64,000 nucleotides of DNA from Fervidobacterium changbaicum (GTDB lineage Bacteria; Thermotogota; Thermotogae; Thermotogales; Fervidobacteriaceae). The position numbers were made by a program, and so were the translations under genes. Each line of letters opens with the position of its first letter. Positions within the stretch are counted from its first letter, which is position 1. The notes beneath the pieces were generated by a model. It did not search any database. It saw nothing but the letters and a program-made list of their open reading frames with translations, and was not told the DNA's origin. Where the stretch lies: positions 1,054,001 through 1,118,000 of the forward strand of contig NZ_CP026721.1 in NCBI RefSeq assembly GCF_004117075.1, written 5' to 3'. Of the stretch, positions 47,001 to 57,247 are shown piece by piece.

Positions 47001-47601
47001 GACTAAGTTCGAAACTGCTAACTTAAAAAGGAAAGAAGATTATTTCATTATCTGTTTGTAGATATTAAGTGAGAAGTTTTGATGTCGAGCGAATCTCTCA
47101 GGGAGCTTTAGGAGACACTTTTGAAGTTGAGGACGTAGACTTCAAGGATTATAAAGACAGGGAAGCGGAAGAATTTGAAGTGTGCAAAAGAAGAAAAAGC
47201 TAAGGTAAGGTGTGAAGAACTCTGTTCTTAATGAGGCAGGATTTACAACGGAATAAAAAAATCCCATTTTGCTTTTTGTGGATTTCCGCGGATTTGATAC
47301 GGATTGAGTTTTTGGGATAAGAGGAAGAAAAGAGCGTGTTCTTTTGAGTGGGAAAGTCTGAAGGTGTGCTTACAGTCTTTGCAGAAGTATTGTTGGTTGA
47401 CGTACTTATCGTGACTGTTCTTATGAATGTTGGTTGAACCACTTTTTGGATGGAAAGGTGTTGAGTTTCGCATAGCGAGACATTTCATTGTTCTTAAATG
47501 CTGGTCAGGGGGGGTTGTACTTATAAGAAGATGGTACGTCCTTGGGAAATTTCCAGTACTTTTAGTTAACACCATCTTAAGTTAAAAAGGAGGGGTTAAA
47601 G
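47001..47601. other. Gap inside the PTS operon with transposase debris
   Basis: About 600 bases split EIIA from EIIBC, unusually long for an operon. The right half holds the transposase remnant listed next. The left part (47040-47210) has a short acidic plus-strand frame (VEDVDFKDYKDREAEEFEV) that I cannot identify. Confidence 0.5.
47243..47575 (-). pseudogene. Zinc-ribbon N-terminal fragment of a transposase
   Basis: Minus-strand frame containing GSTNIHKNSHDKYVNQQYFCKDCKHTFRL, the zinc-ribbon pattern of InsA-like transposases; the first Cys pair has been lost. No catalytic domain follows. Indicates a past insertion between the EIIA and EIIBC genes. Confidence 0.55.
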
Positions 47602-48960
47602 ATGAAGATTGTAGCGGTAACTTCTTGTCCGACCGGGATTGCCCACACGTATATGGCGGCAGAAGCTCTTCAGTTGGCGGCAAAAGAACTAGGGGTGGAA
47701 ATAAAAGTTGAAACAAGAGGATCTGTTGGAGCTGAAAATGAGATAACAGCAGAGGATTTGAAGCAGGCCCATGCAGTAATTCTTGCTTGTGACACAAAAA
47801 TCGATGAAGAAAGGTTCCAGGGATTGCCGATTGTACGGGCAAGTGTAAAAGATGCTATAAAAGACCCCCAAGCGCTTATCAAAAAGGCAATGAATATGGA
47901 AAAAAAGGATTATGTTGATGTGGTATTTGAAGCAAAAAAAGAAGCCAAAGAAAAGGCAACGGGTGCGTACAAACACTTGATGACCGGTGTCTCCTATATG
48001 ATTCCCTTTGTTGTTGCAGGCGGTATCTTAATTGCTATATCCTTTGCATTTGGCATCACAGCTTTTCAGCAGAAAGGAACACTAGCAGCAGCGCTTATGG
48101 ACATAGGTGGTAGTGCGTTCTCTATAATGGTTCCGATACTGGCAGGATATATTGCATTTTCAATAGCAGATAGGCCAGGGCTCGTACCAGGAATGATAGG
48201 CGGACTTTTAGCAAACAAACTCGGTGCAGGATTTTTGGGTGGCCTTGTAGCAGGTTTTGCAGCTGGTTATTTAGTTGCTTGGCTCAAAAAGACAATAAAA
48301 CTTCCGAAAACAATGGAAGGATTGATGCCGGTTCTGATTTTACCGGTACTTTCAACATTGATTATAGGTTTGGGTATGATATATCTAATTGGTGAACCTG
48401 TTGCAGCCTTGAATAACGCAGTGACCGAATGGCTCAAGGGTATGAGTAGTGGTAGTGCCGTTTTACTTGGAATCTTTTTGGGGCTTATGATGGCATTTGA
48501 CATGGGAGGACCTGTTAACAAAGCTGCATATACATTTGCGGTATCAACGCTGGCAGCGGGCCAACCATCAACAGTAATGGCGGCTGTAATGGCAGCTGGT
48601 ATGACGCCCCCACTAGGACTTGCACTTGCAACTTTGATAGCAAAAGATAAGTTTACAACTGAAGAAAGAGAAGCAGGAAAAGCTGCATTCTTCCTTGGAC
48701 TTTCATTTATAACCGAGGGTGCAATTCCATTTGCTGCGGCTGATCCGCTTAGAGTTATTCCATCTATTATGATTGGCTCAGCTGTAGCATCTGCACTCAG
48801 TATATTGTTCAGTTGTACGTTAGCAGTGCCTCATGGTGGGATATTCGTATTAACAATACCTAATGCAGTCGGCAATGCATTATTATACGCAGTGGCAATT
48901 TTGGCGGGTACAGTTTTAACAGCCTTTATAATTTCTGCTTTGAAGCCGAAAAGAGTATAA
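47602..48960 (+). CDS. fruA: PTS fructose-specific EIIBC component
   Basis: 452 residues. EIIB domain 1-100 with the phospho-cysteine C9 in [17 protein letters not shown] linker rich in Lys/Glu leads to the EIIC permease from about residue 125, with repeated membrane helices ([46 protein letters not shown]). It imports and phosphorylates fructose at the 1-position. Start ATG follows AAAGGAGGGG. A weak terminator follows the stop. Confidence 0.95.
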   Translation: MKIVAVTSCPTGIAHTYMAAEALQLAAKELGVEIKVETRGSVGAENEITAEDLKQAHAVILACDTKIDEERFQGLPIVRASVKDAIKDPQALIKKAMNMEKKDYVDVVFEAKKEAKEKATGAYKHLMTGVSYMIPFVVAGGILIAISFAFGITAFQQKGTLAAALMDIGGSAFSIMVPILAGYIAFSIADRPGLVPGMIGGLLANKLGAGFLGGLVAGFAAGYLVAWLKKTIKLPKTMEGLMPVLILPVLSTLIIGLGMIYLIGEPVAALNNAVTEWLKGMSSGSAVLLGIFLGLMMAFDMGGPVNKAAYTFAVSTLAAGQPSTVMAAVMAAGMTPPLGLALATLIAKDKFTTEEREAGKAAFFLGLSFITEGAIPFAAADPLRVIPSIMIGSAVASALSILFSCTLAVPHGGIFVLTIPNAVGNALLYAVAILAGTVLTAFIISALKPKRV

Positions 48961-48970
48961 AGAGTATAAA

Positions 48971-48996
48971 GTGGGTAGGGTGTCCTGCCCTTTCTT
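48971..48996 (+). terminator. Terminator after fruA
   Basis: Stem GGGTAGG (48973-48979) / CCTGCCC (48984-48990) with one G-T pair and a following TTTCTT. Confidence 0.55.
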
Positions 48997-49416
48997 CCCA
49001 CATAATTGCGTGATACCGGTAACTTCCAGTGATGAAAAACAATAAGGCAAAGGTAACACAACTAATATCATAGTTATTCGCCCTTATGAGATTTAACACT
49101 ACGCAAAAAAGCCTTTCATATTATTTGGAATACCAACAATGTTTTTCTTAAACTCATGCTTGGCTCGTACAAAGTCTATGAATAGGAAAAACTTTAATTG
49201 ACATTAGTTGTTTTCCTAAGTTTCACAAACGATTCATTTAAATATTGCTTGAACCAAACTTAGGGCAAGAAGGAATTGTGTTTTGCATAGTGTGAAACCT
49301 TATCCTATTTATGAAACATCGATGATCGAGAGTTTTTCACTCATAAGAACGTAATGCTGTTTTCAAGGGTTTTGAATTCCTTTAGTTGATAGCATCAACC
49401 GTACGGAGGGAAAATT
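48997..49416. other. Intergenic region between fruA and ptsH
   Basis: About 420 bases without a credible gene. No clear promoter or repeat identified; it must contain the ptsH-ptsI promoter if these are transcribed separately. Confidence 0.4.
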
Positions 49417-49677
49417 ATGGTTGAAGCAAAGGTAACGTTGCAAAATCCATCAGGACTTCACGCAAGACCTGCTAGCATATTTGTTACTCAGGCAACCAGG
49501 TTCAAAAGCGATATTCTTATAGTCAAAGATGGCAAAGAAGTAAACGCAAAAAGCATACTAAACATTTTAGCGATGGGTGCTAAAAAAGGCGATGAGATTA
49601 TTTTAAGAATTAAAGGTGAAGATGAAAAGGAAGCTTTAGATACTTTAGTAAAACTTCTTCAAAGTTTAAATGAGTAG
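49417..49677 (+). CDS. ptsH: PTS phosphocarrier protein HPr
   Basis: 86 residues. The active histidine H15 (GLHARPAS) and regulatory serine S46 (NAKSILNILAMG) are both present, as in Firmicutes HPr. S46 phosphorylation would need an HPr kinase, which is not in this window. Start ATG follows CGGAGGG. It is 24 bases upstream of ptsI. Confidence 0.97.
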   Translation: MVEAKVTLQNPSGLHARPASIFVTQATRFKSDILIVKDGKEVNAKSILNILAMGAKKGDEIILRIKGEDEKEALDTLVKLLQSLNE

Positions 49678-49701
49678 AAGGAATGGAGGTCTTAGTACGC
49701 T

Positions 49702-51366
49702 ATGCTCACTGGAATACCTGTGTCGGAAGGATTTGGAATAGGAAGAGCTATAGTTATTAAAAAAGAGATTAATATAAAGTACTACAAGCCAAACAGTACA
49801 GAAGAAGAGATAGAAAAGTTTAAAGAAGCTATTGAGAAAGCTAAGCAAGAGATTTCAGAGATAAAAGAACAGGCAGAACAAAACCTTGGTGCGAATAAAG
49901 CAATGATATTTGATGCCCACCTTTTGATTCTCGATGACCCTGAATTTGTTAAAATGGTAAAAGAAAAGATACAACAAGGAACAAATGCTGAGTGGGCAGT
50001 TGCCGAGACGGCTGAGTTCTATGCGAATTTACTTGCGAGTTTAGACGATGAGTATATGAAAGAAAGAGCAAATGATATTAAAGACGTTTCCGAGAGGTTG
50101 ATTAGAATTCTCCATGGTGCAAGTGCTTTGTATATAGATTTAAAAAATATCCCTGAAGGAAGCGTTATTATAGCTGAGGATTTAACACCATCCGAAACTG
50201 CCCAGATGGATAAAACAAAAGTGGTGGGTTTTGTTACGCAGCAGGGTGGAAAGACTTCTCATGCAGCAATAATCGCTCGAACATATGAGATTCCTGCTGT
50301 AGCAGGTGTAAAGGGAGTGCTTGAGTATGTAAAAGATGGTGATATAGTAATTGTGGATGGTTATCAAGGTATAGTTCTAATTAACCCTGACCAACAGGTA
50401 GTTGAAGAATATGAAAAAAGAATGAAAGAGGAAAAAAAGAAGAAAGAGGAATTAAAAAGACTTGTCGTCTCCGAGGTTAAAACAGGAGATGGCAGAAAAG
50501 TAAAAGTATATTCAAATATCGGCTTTCCTGAAGAGGTTGAAATAGCATTAAAAAATGGTGCTGAGGGGATCGGGCTTTTTAGAACAGAGTTTTTGTTTAT
50601 GAACAGAAATTCACCACCTTCGGAAGATGAGCAGTTTACTGCATATAAATATGTACTTGAGAAGATGAAAGGAAAACCTGTTATTATAAGAACTCTAGAT
50701 ATTGGTGGTGACAAAAATATTTCCTATTTAAACATAGAAAATGAGCTTAATCCATTTTTAGGTTACAGAGCGATTAGGCTTTGTTTAAATAACAAGGAAT
50801 TATTTAAAACTCAACTAAAAGCGCTTTTGAGAGCATCCGTATACGGGAATTTGAAGATTATGTTTCCTATGATAACTACTGCTAATGAGGTAAAGCAAGC
50901 AAAAGAGATATTGCAAGAAGCGAGGGATGAACTTAAGAAGAAAGGAATTGACCTTTGTGATAAAATTGAGGTGGGTATAATGATTGAGACTCCCGCTGCA
51001 GCTCTTGCCTCAGATATTCTTGCGGATGAAGTTGACTTTTTCAGTATAGGGACAAACGATCTCATTCAATATACTCTTGCAATAGATAGGACAAACGAAA
51101 AAGTTTCTTATTTGTATGATCCATTAAATCTATCTGTTCTGAGATTAATCAAGATGACGGTTGATAACGCACATAAGAAAGGAAAAGAGGTTGGAGTTTG
51201 TGGCGAAATGGCTTCTGATGAGAAAGCTGTGCCAGTTTTAATTGGCATTGGAGTGGATGAACTTAGTGTAAATCCTTCTAAGATTCTAAGAGTAAAAAAG
51301 AAAATAGAAAATACTAATTATATCTCAGAAAAGGAAAAACTGGAAGAATATCTTTTGGGAAACTAA
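49702..51366 (+). CDS. ptsI: PTS enzyme I (phosphoenolpyruvate-protein phosphotransferase)
   Basis: 554 residues, slightly short of the usual 570. The phospho-histidine H187 lies in GGKTSHAAIIAR. The C-terminal PEP-binding barrel has GIGLFRTEFLFM, IMIETPAAA, and FSIGTNDLIQYTLA, with GVCGEMA near the end. It starts the phosphate relay from PEP to HPr. Codon use is A/T-heavy (many AAA, ATA, AGA) compared with minus-strand neighbours. With ptsH and the fru genes this completes a full fructose PTS. Confidence 0.97.
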   Translation: MLTGIPVSEGFGIGRAIVIKKEINIKYYKPNSTEEEIEKFKEAIEKAKQEISEIKEQAEQNLGANKAMIFDAHLLILDDPEFVKMVKEKIQQGTNAEWAVAETAEFYANLLASLDDEYMKERANDIKDVSERLIRILHGASALYIDLKNIPEGSVIIAEDLTPSETAQMDKTKVVGFVTQQGGKTSHAAIIARTYEIPAVAGVKGVLEYVKDGDIVIVDGYQGIVLINPDQQVVEEYEKRMKEEKKKKEELKRLVVSEVKTGDGRKVKVYSNIGFPEEVEIALKNGAEGIGLFRTEFLFMNRNSPPSEDEQFTAYKYVLEKMKGKPVIIRTLDIGGDKNISYLNIENELNPFLGYRAIRLCLNNKELFKTQLKALLRASVYGNLKIMFPMITTANEVKQAKEILQEARDELKKKGIDLCDKIEVGIMIETPAAALASDILADEVDFFSIGTNDLIQYTLAIDRTNEKVSYLYDPLNLSVLRLIKMTVDNAHKKGKEVGVCGEMASDEKAVPVLIGIGVDELSVNPSKILRVKKKIENTNYISEKEKLEEYLLGN

Positions 51367-51479
51367 AAAGATAAGGCTGTTTTCAGATCTTTTAAAAGTA
51401 CAGGTCAAGAGGACTTAGAGACAACCTAAAGTTTTAGGCAAGCGCGACTTTTTCATATTCACTTATTCCTCCGATAAAA

Positions 51480-51517
51480 AAACATCCCTTAGTTATGACT
51501 CAGCCAAGGGATGTTTT
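51480..51517. terminator. Bidirectional terminator between ptsI and the S9 peptidase
   Basis: Stem CATCCCTT (51483-51490) / AAGGGATG (51506-51513) flanked by A and T tracts. Shared with the peptidase 3' fragment at 43.9 kb. Confidence 0.8.
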
Positions 51518-51537
51518 ATAATCTTAATAAACATAGC

Positions 51538-53535
51538 TCACTTGATATACTTATCAAACCAACCCACAATTTCCTTCAACCTTCTCAACCTATGCAGCGG
51601 CTTACCACTCCTGCTCAGGTCGTGGTTTTCTCCTTTGAATATCACTAATTTTGCTTCAACTCCGTGGTATTTGAGCGATGTAAACATCTGGATTGCTTCA
51701 ACAAGCCAGCAGCGGTAGTCTTCATCAGAGTGGATGAAAAGTGTTGGTGTTTTAGCTTTGTCTGCGTATTTCATCGGTGAGTGCCACCAGAGTTTTTCAA
51801 AGTCACTCCATGGTGTTGCTAATTGCTGGTCTTCGACAAAGAAGTATCCAATATCCGTCGTTCCGAATTTGCTTATCCAGTTTGAAATGCTTCTTTGGGA
51901 AACTGCCGCCTTGAATCTATCCGTGTGGCCGATAATCCAATTGGTCATAAAGCCGCCGTACGATCCACCAGTTACTCCTATCCTATTCTCATCAATGAAT
52001 TCGTATTTTGCTATTGCCTCATCCACAAATTGCATGATATCTTCGTAGTCTATTGTGCCGTATTTTCCTCTGATGTCTGCGAATTGATTGCCTCTTCCGT
52101 CACTACCACGCGGATTGCAGAACATGACAACGTATCCTTCACTTGCAAGTAGCTGCATTTCGTGCATGAAGACTTCTCCATAGGCTGTCTTCGGTCCACC
52201 GTGGATTTCTAAGATGGCAGGGTATTTCTTCCCAGGTTCGAAGTTGAAAGGTTTCATGACCCAACCTTCGATGGGTGTACCATCTTTTGTGTTGAACGTG
52301 AACCGCTCAGGTCTTGATATGTACCTTTCTTTTTGCACCCATTCGTTGAACTGGCTGATTTGTTTTTCTTGTTTTCCAACAAGCTCGTAGATTTCTTGAA
52401 GTTTCATATTTCTCAAGCCAACGAAGAACACCTGGCCATTTACAACATCAAAACCATCGACCGAACCAGTTTCGAATGTGAGCTGCTCAATCTTCCCAGA
52501 GAGGTCTATTCTGAAAAGCTGAGCATCGTGCCATTGCGTGCTCACAAAATACAGGTACTTACCATCAATTTTAATAGCTCTGTTCCGACCAAATCTGCAG
52601 TCGCTGTTCACACTGTTGCCGATGCTCGCATCAAAATCGGGCGCTATCGGTTCTACCCGATTGCTTGAGATATCGAGTATGTAGAATTGCGGATTTTCGT
52701 TTATTCCATATCTTCGCATGTCACTTCCAGCGAAGATTACCTTCCCATCCACAAACTCAGCAAGTTCGTACATGAAGTGGTCGTGGTGAGTCAATTTAAT
52801 CGATTCATCTTTTTGCGCATCGTAAAGGTACAAATCATTGGGCATTTTCATGACGTCTTTGAAGGTGTTGGAAACATACAGGACAGTATTTCCATCGGGG
52901 CTGTCAGAGATGTACTCTACGTTGGAATATTCGTCGGTGATGGGGCTGATTTGTTGGGTTTGAATATTGTATTTGAAAAGTCTCAATCGTTTCTTGTTCG
53001 TAAACCCAGAACCGTTTGCCCAGAAAGGTATTTCATCAACGACTTCGTAGTCTTTTTCTTCTTTCAAAGATTTGAGTAGCTTTTCTTTCTCTTCATCGCT
53101 CAATTTCCAAAACTCACCAAGTCTGTGGTCGTACACTGCTGTGAATAGAAAGACCTCATCGTTCAATTTCTTTAAGCGCTCGACAAAGAACGGCAGTTCG
53201 AAAGTGCGCTTTGCTTCCCCACCTTCAACGGTTATTTCGTAAAACGGTGTTACTGGCTCACCGTTTTCTTTCCTCTTTCTGTCTTTTTCCTCTCTCCATG
53301 AGACAAAGAGAATCCTTGAGCTATCCAACCAAATTGGTGAGCTGTCTTTGTTTGAAGATGTGAGCTGCGAGAGTGTACCTTTCTGAATATCGTAAATCCA
53401 GATGTTAGAGGTATAACCATTCTCATCTTTGTTCATATCATGAACAACAAAAGCAAGCTTTTCACCATCAGGAGAAAGTGTTAATCCAGAAATAAACTTG
53501 AATTTCAACAAATCATCGAATGTTATTTTTTCCAC
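51538..53535 (-). CDS. S9-family acylaminoacyl/prolyl oligopeptidase (intact copy)
   Basis: About 665 residues. An N-terminal beta-propeller (WD40-like PD40 repeats such as LSPDGEKLAFVV, DSPDGNTVLYVS) is followed by the alpha/beta hydrolase with the nucleophile S525 in TGGSYGGF, the acid in HSDEDYR and the histidine in GENHDLSR. It cleaves oligopeptides in the cytosol. I chose GTG 53535, five bases after GGGGGTGG. A TGGTATAAT box lies at 53570-53578. Two incomplete copies exist at 15593-17174 and 43978-44168. Confidence 0.93.
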   Translation of the reverse strand: MEKITFDDLLKFKFISGLTLSPDGEKLAFVVHDMNKDENGYTSNIWIYDIQKGTLSQLTSSNKDSSPIWLDSSRILFVSWREEKDRKRKENGEPVTPFYEITVEGGEAKRTFELPFFVERLKKLNDEVFLFTAVYDHRLGEFWKLSDEEKEKLLKSLKEEKDYEVVDEIPFWANGSGFTNKKRLRLFKYNIQTQQISPITDEYSNVEYISDSPDGNTVLYVSNTFKDVMKMPNDLYLYDAQKDESIKLTHHDHFMYELAEFVDGKVIFAGSDMRRYGINENPQFYILDISSNRVEPIAPDFDASIGNSVNSDCRFGRNRAIKIDGKYLYFVSTQWHDAQLFRIDLSGKIEQLTFETGSVDGFDVVNGQVFFVGLRNMKLQEIYELVGKQEKQISQFNEWVQKERYISRPERFTFNTKDGTPIEGWVMKPFNFEPGKKYPAILEIHGGPKTAYGEVFMHEMQLLASEGYVVMFCNPRGSDGRGNQFADIRGKYGTIDYEDIMQFVDEAIAKYEFIDENRIGVTGGSYGGFMTNWIIGHTDRFKAAVSQRSISNWISKFGTTDIGYFFVEDQQLATPWSDFEKLWWHSPMKYADKAKTPTLFIHSDEDYRCWLVEAIQMFTSLKYHGVEAKLVIFKGENHDLSRSGKPLHRLRRLKEIVGWFDKYIK

Positions 53536-53569
53536 AAAAGCCACCCCCAATTAGTTCGTTGTTCGTACT

Positions 53570-53578
53570 ATTATACCA
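53570..53578 (-). promoter_or_regulatory. Extended -10 box of the S9 peptidase gene
   Basis: Minus-strand TGGTATAAT, 35 bases upstream of the chosen start; no clear -35 seen. Confidence 0.45.
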
Positions 53579-53683
53579 TATTTTCTCGCAAGAACAAAAA
53601 ATGCTCAGAGTACATCTTATTGATTCACATATCGCTCTTTAAGCGTTCGCACATTCTTGAAAACAAACTGACGGACTGTTAAG

Positions 53684-53716
53684 AAAAAAAGGACGGTTGA
53701 AAGCACCGTCCTTTTT
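53684..53716. terminator. Terminator after the HD-GYP gene
   Basis: Stem GGACGGT (53691-53697) / ACCGTCC (53705-53711) with A-run on the left and T-run on the right, downstream of the minus-strand stop at 53796. Confidence 0.8.
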
Positions 53717-53795
53717 GAGCGTTTTCCAAAAATTTTGCACAAGAATGTGGCGCAAGTTTTTTGGATATGAGACGTTTCAAATGCGCAGAATTTTT

Positions 53796-55535
<1,740 letters not shown>

Positions 55536-55684
55536 ATTCTTACCTCCATCGGATTGTGTTACCTACGAAATATCCGTATCTTACTTAACTCAAAGCGTAC
55601 TGCTCATTCTTAAAAAGTAAGGCAAAAAAGATTTTTTTAATTATACCACAAGATAGTGCAGAAAAATATTTATGTTTATTTAAC

Positions 55685-56591
55685 ATACGTTGAGTGAGAA
55701 ATTCAAGAACACACGAAATCCAATAAATTTCTGAAATAGCTATATCCAATCGCATAAGCATAAAGGTACACAAGCAACGTTATCCCCAACCTCCAGCCAC
55801 TTATCTTGTTGAATTTCTTCACTATCGAATTCACACTTTCCACCGGTTGCCTTTTGCTTTTCTCTTCTTTTCTCTCACATACGTCCACTACCAAGCTTCC
55901 TCTGTATCCTTTGTCTCCTATTACCTGTTTGCTTTCTATCGCTTTCTTCAAGCATCCACTTTTCTTTAGCTTTTCTCTCAACGATGTTAGTTCATGCTTG
56001 CTTCCTGGATGATACCATATGTCGTATACTACACCTTCTTTATCGCTCAACACCATCACTAAAACTTTGCAGCTTTTCAAATTCAATCTGTTTTTGATAA
56101 GGCACACTGTATAATTTCCTTCTTACCCAGAAACTTTTGCCTGACAGCCTTCTTATTTTATGTACTCTTGCTCTATTTGTACTTGCTACCGGCATTATTG
56201 TTCCATCAACTATCAGCCAATTTACCTTCCCTAACCTATCTTGTGCTTTATACCTCAGCTACTGCTGCAGTAACTTGTGTTCTCTTTGTGTTCGTTCTTT
56301 TCGAAAGATGTTTTATGATTTCACCTAATAGCCTTGCTACTTTGAATACTGGTGATGAGATAACGTATGAAAGCACATACAACGTAGCAATCTGGGCATC
56401 TGTTAGTTTGGGTTTTCTACCAGTACGGTTTTGCCCTTTCAAAACCTTCCTCTCAAACAGTTGGAATTCGTGAAAGATTGTGTGGTATAATTTTTCTAAG
56501 TACCTCCCTTGGGGTGATTTTTCGGTTCAGATATATTTTACTTTTCCCAAGGGAGGTTTTTACTACCTTTCTAATTTCTCACTCAACGTAT
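55685..56591 (-). mobile_element. Degenerate insertion sequence with perfect 19-bp inverted repeats
   Basis: Ends are ATACGTTGAGTGAGAAATT at 55685-55703 and its exact complement at 56573-56591, giving a 907-bp element. No certain target duplication is visible. A long-range stem ACCTCCCTTGGG (56502-56513) / CCCAAGGGAGGT (56546-56557) lies just inside the right end, upstream of the transposase start. The transposase is broken. A second, more decayed copy is at 44170-44680. Confidence 0.85.
55703..56480 (-). pseudogene. Frameshifted DDE transposase
   Basis: The N-terminal part (56248-56442) reads GRKPKLTDAQIATLYVLSYV; the C-terminal part (55703-56107) has SDKEGVVYDIWYHPGSKHEL, GDKGYRG and ESVNSIVKKFNKISGWRL, the pattern of IS4/IS5/IS982-type DDE enzymes. 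The middle section is in a different frame with stops, so the element cannot move on its own. Exact IS family not assigned. Confidence 0.8.
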
Positions 56592-56687
56592 TTGTTACTG
56601 AGTATTATATAATATAACTTTAAAGAAATGCAATAAGAAAAGTTCGTAAAACAAACTTTTAGTAGTTCCAATCTTACCTTTAAACAA

Positions 56688-56718
56688 AAAAGCCCATCCT
56701 GTGTCGGATGGGCTATAT
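56688..56718. terminator. Terminator after the second M15 peptidase
   Basis: Stem AGCCCATCC (56691-56699) / GGATGGGCT (56706-56714), preceded by a run of A that becomes T on the minus strand. Confidence 0.85.
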
Positions 56719-56720
56719 TT

Positions 56721-57158
56721 TTATTTCACATATCTTTTCCAATTTCTCATCTGTAAATGCGGATAATCCGGGAAATCCTTCCAACTTCCGCCCCACTCTA
56801 TGCCTAAGCTCTGAGCTATTTTGCCACATTTGTTCCATAGCTGGTAATCATTCCAAACCGCTTTTCCATCGGTCAGTGGTACGAAATCGGCAGCTAAGCC
56901 GTGGCAGTGTGGGGAGTCTTTGAGCATCGTTACAACCTTGTTTTCGATTTCCTTAATCGGTCTTAATCCTGCCTTTCTTCTTGCTTGGTTCACCACTTCA
57001 AGAGGTGCCCTGCCTTGCAGATAGAGAGCGTACTGTTCTTCTTTGCTTCGGTACGTGTTGTAAATCAATACTTCTATATTTTCCATTCTGCACTTTTCAA
57101 CAAACCGTTCGACAAGAATTCTAAATTCTGGCTTTAACTTTTGCAAACTCCTGTCCAT
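56721..57158 (-). CDS. M15-family peptidoglycan peptidase (no anchor)
   Basis: About 145 residues. It has the M15 motifs YNTYRSKEEQYALYLQGR, SPHCHGLAADF (zinc His and Asp) and PHLQMRNW (second His). It is a paralogue of the gene at 17797-18357 but lacks the N-terminal hydrophobic anchor and any clear signal peptide. It could cut stem peptides in cell-wall recycling, or be a domesticated phage endolysin. ATG 57158 has only a weak GGGTGA upstream. Confidence 0.82.
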   Translation of the reverse strand: MDRSLQKLKPEFRILVERFVEKCRMENIEVLIYNTYRSKEEQYALYLQGRAPLEVVNQARRKAGLRPIKEIENKVVTMLKDSPHCHGLAADFVPLTDGKAVWNDYQLWNKCGKIAQSLGIEWGGSWKDFPDYPHLQMRNWKRYVK

Positions 57159-57194
57159 GGTTTCACCCAAGAAGATGTATCTACCAATGCAAAA

Positions 57195-57237
57195 AGAAAA
57201 AGCCCGTCCACGTTCGGTATGGGACGGGCTTTTTGCT
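57195..57237. terminator. Terminator after reverse gyrase
   Basis: Stem AGCCCGTCC (57201-57209) / GGACGGGCT (57222-57230) with A-run left and T-run right, just past the minus-strand stop at 57248. Confidence 0.85.
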
Positions 57238-57247
57238 TTTTTGCGTA

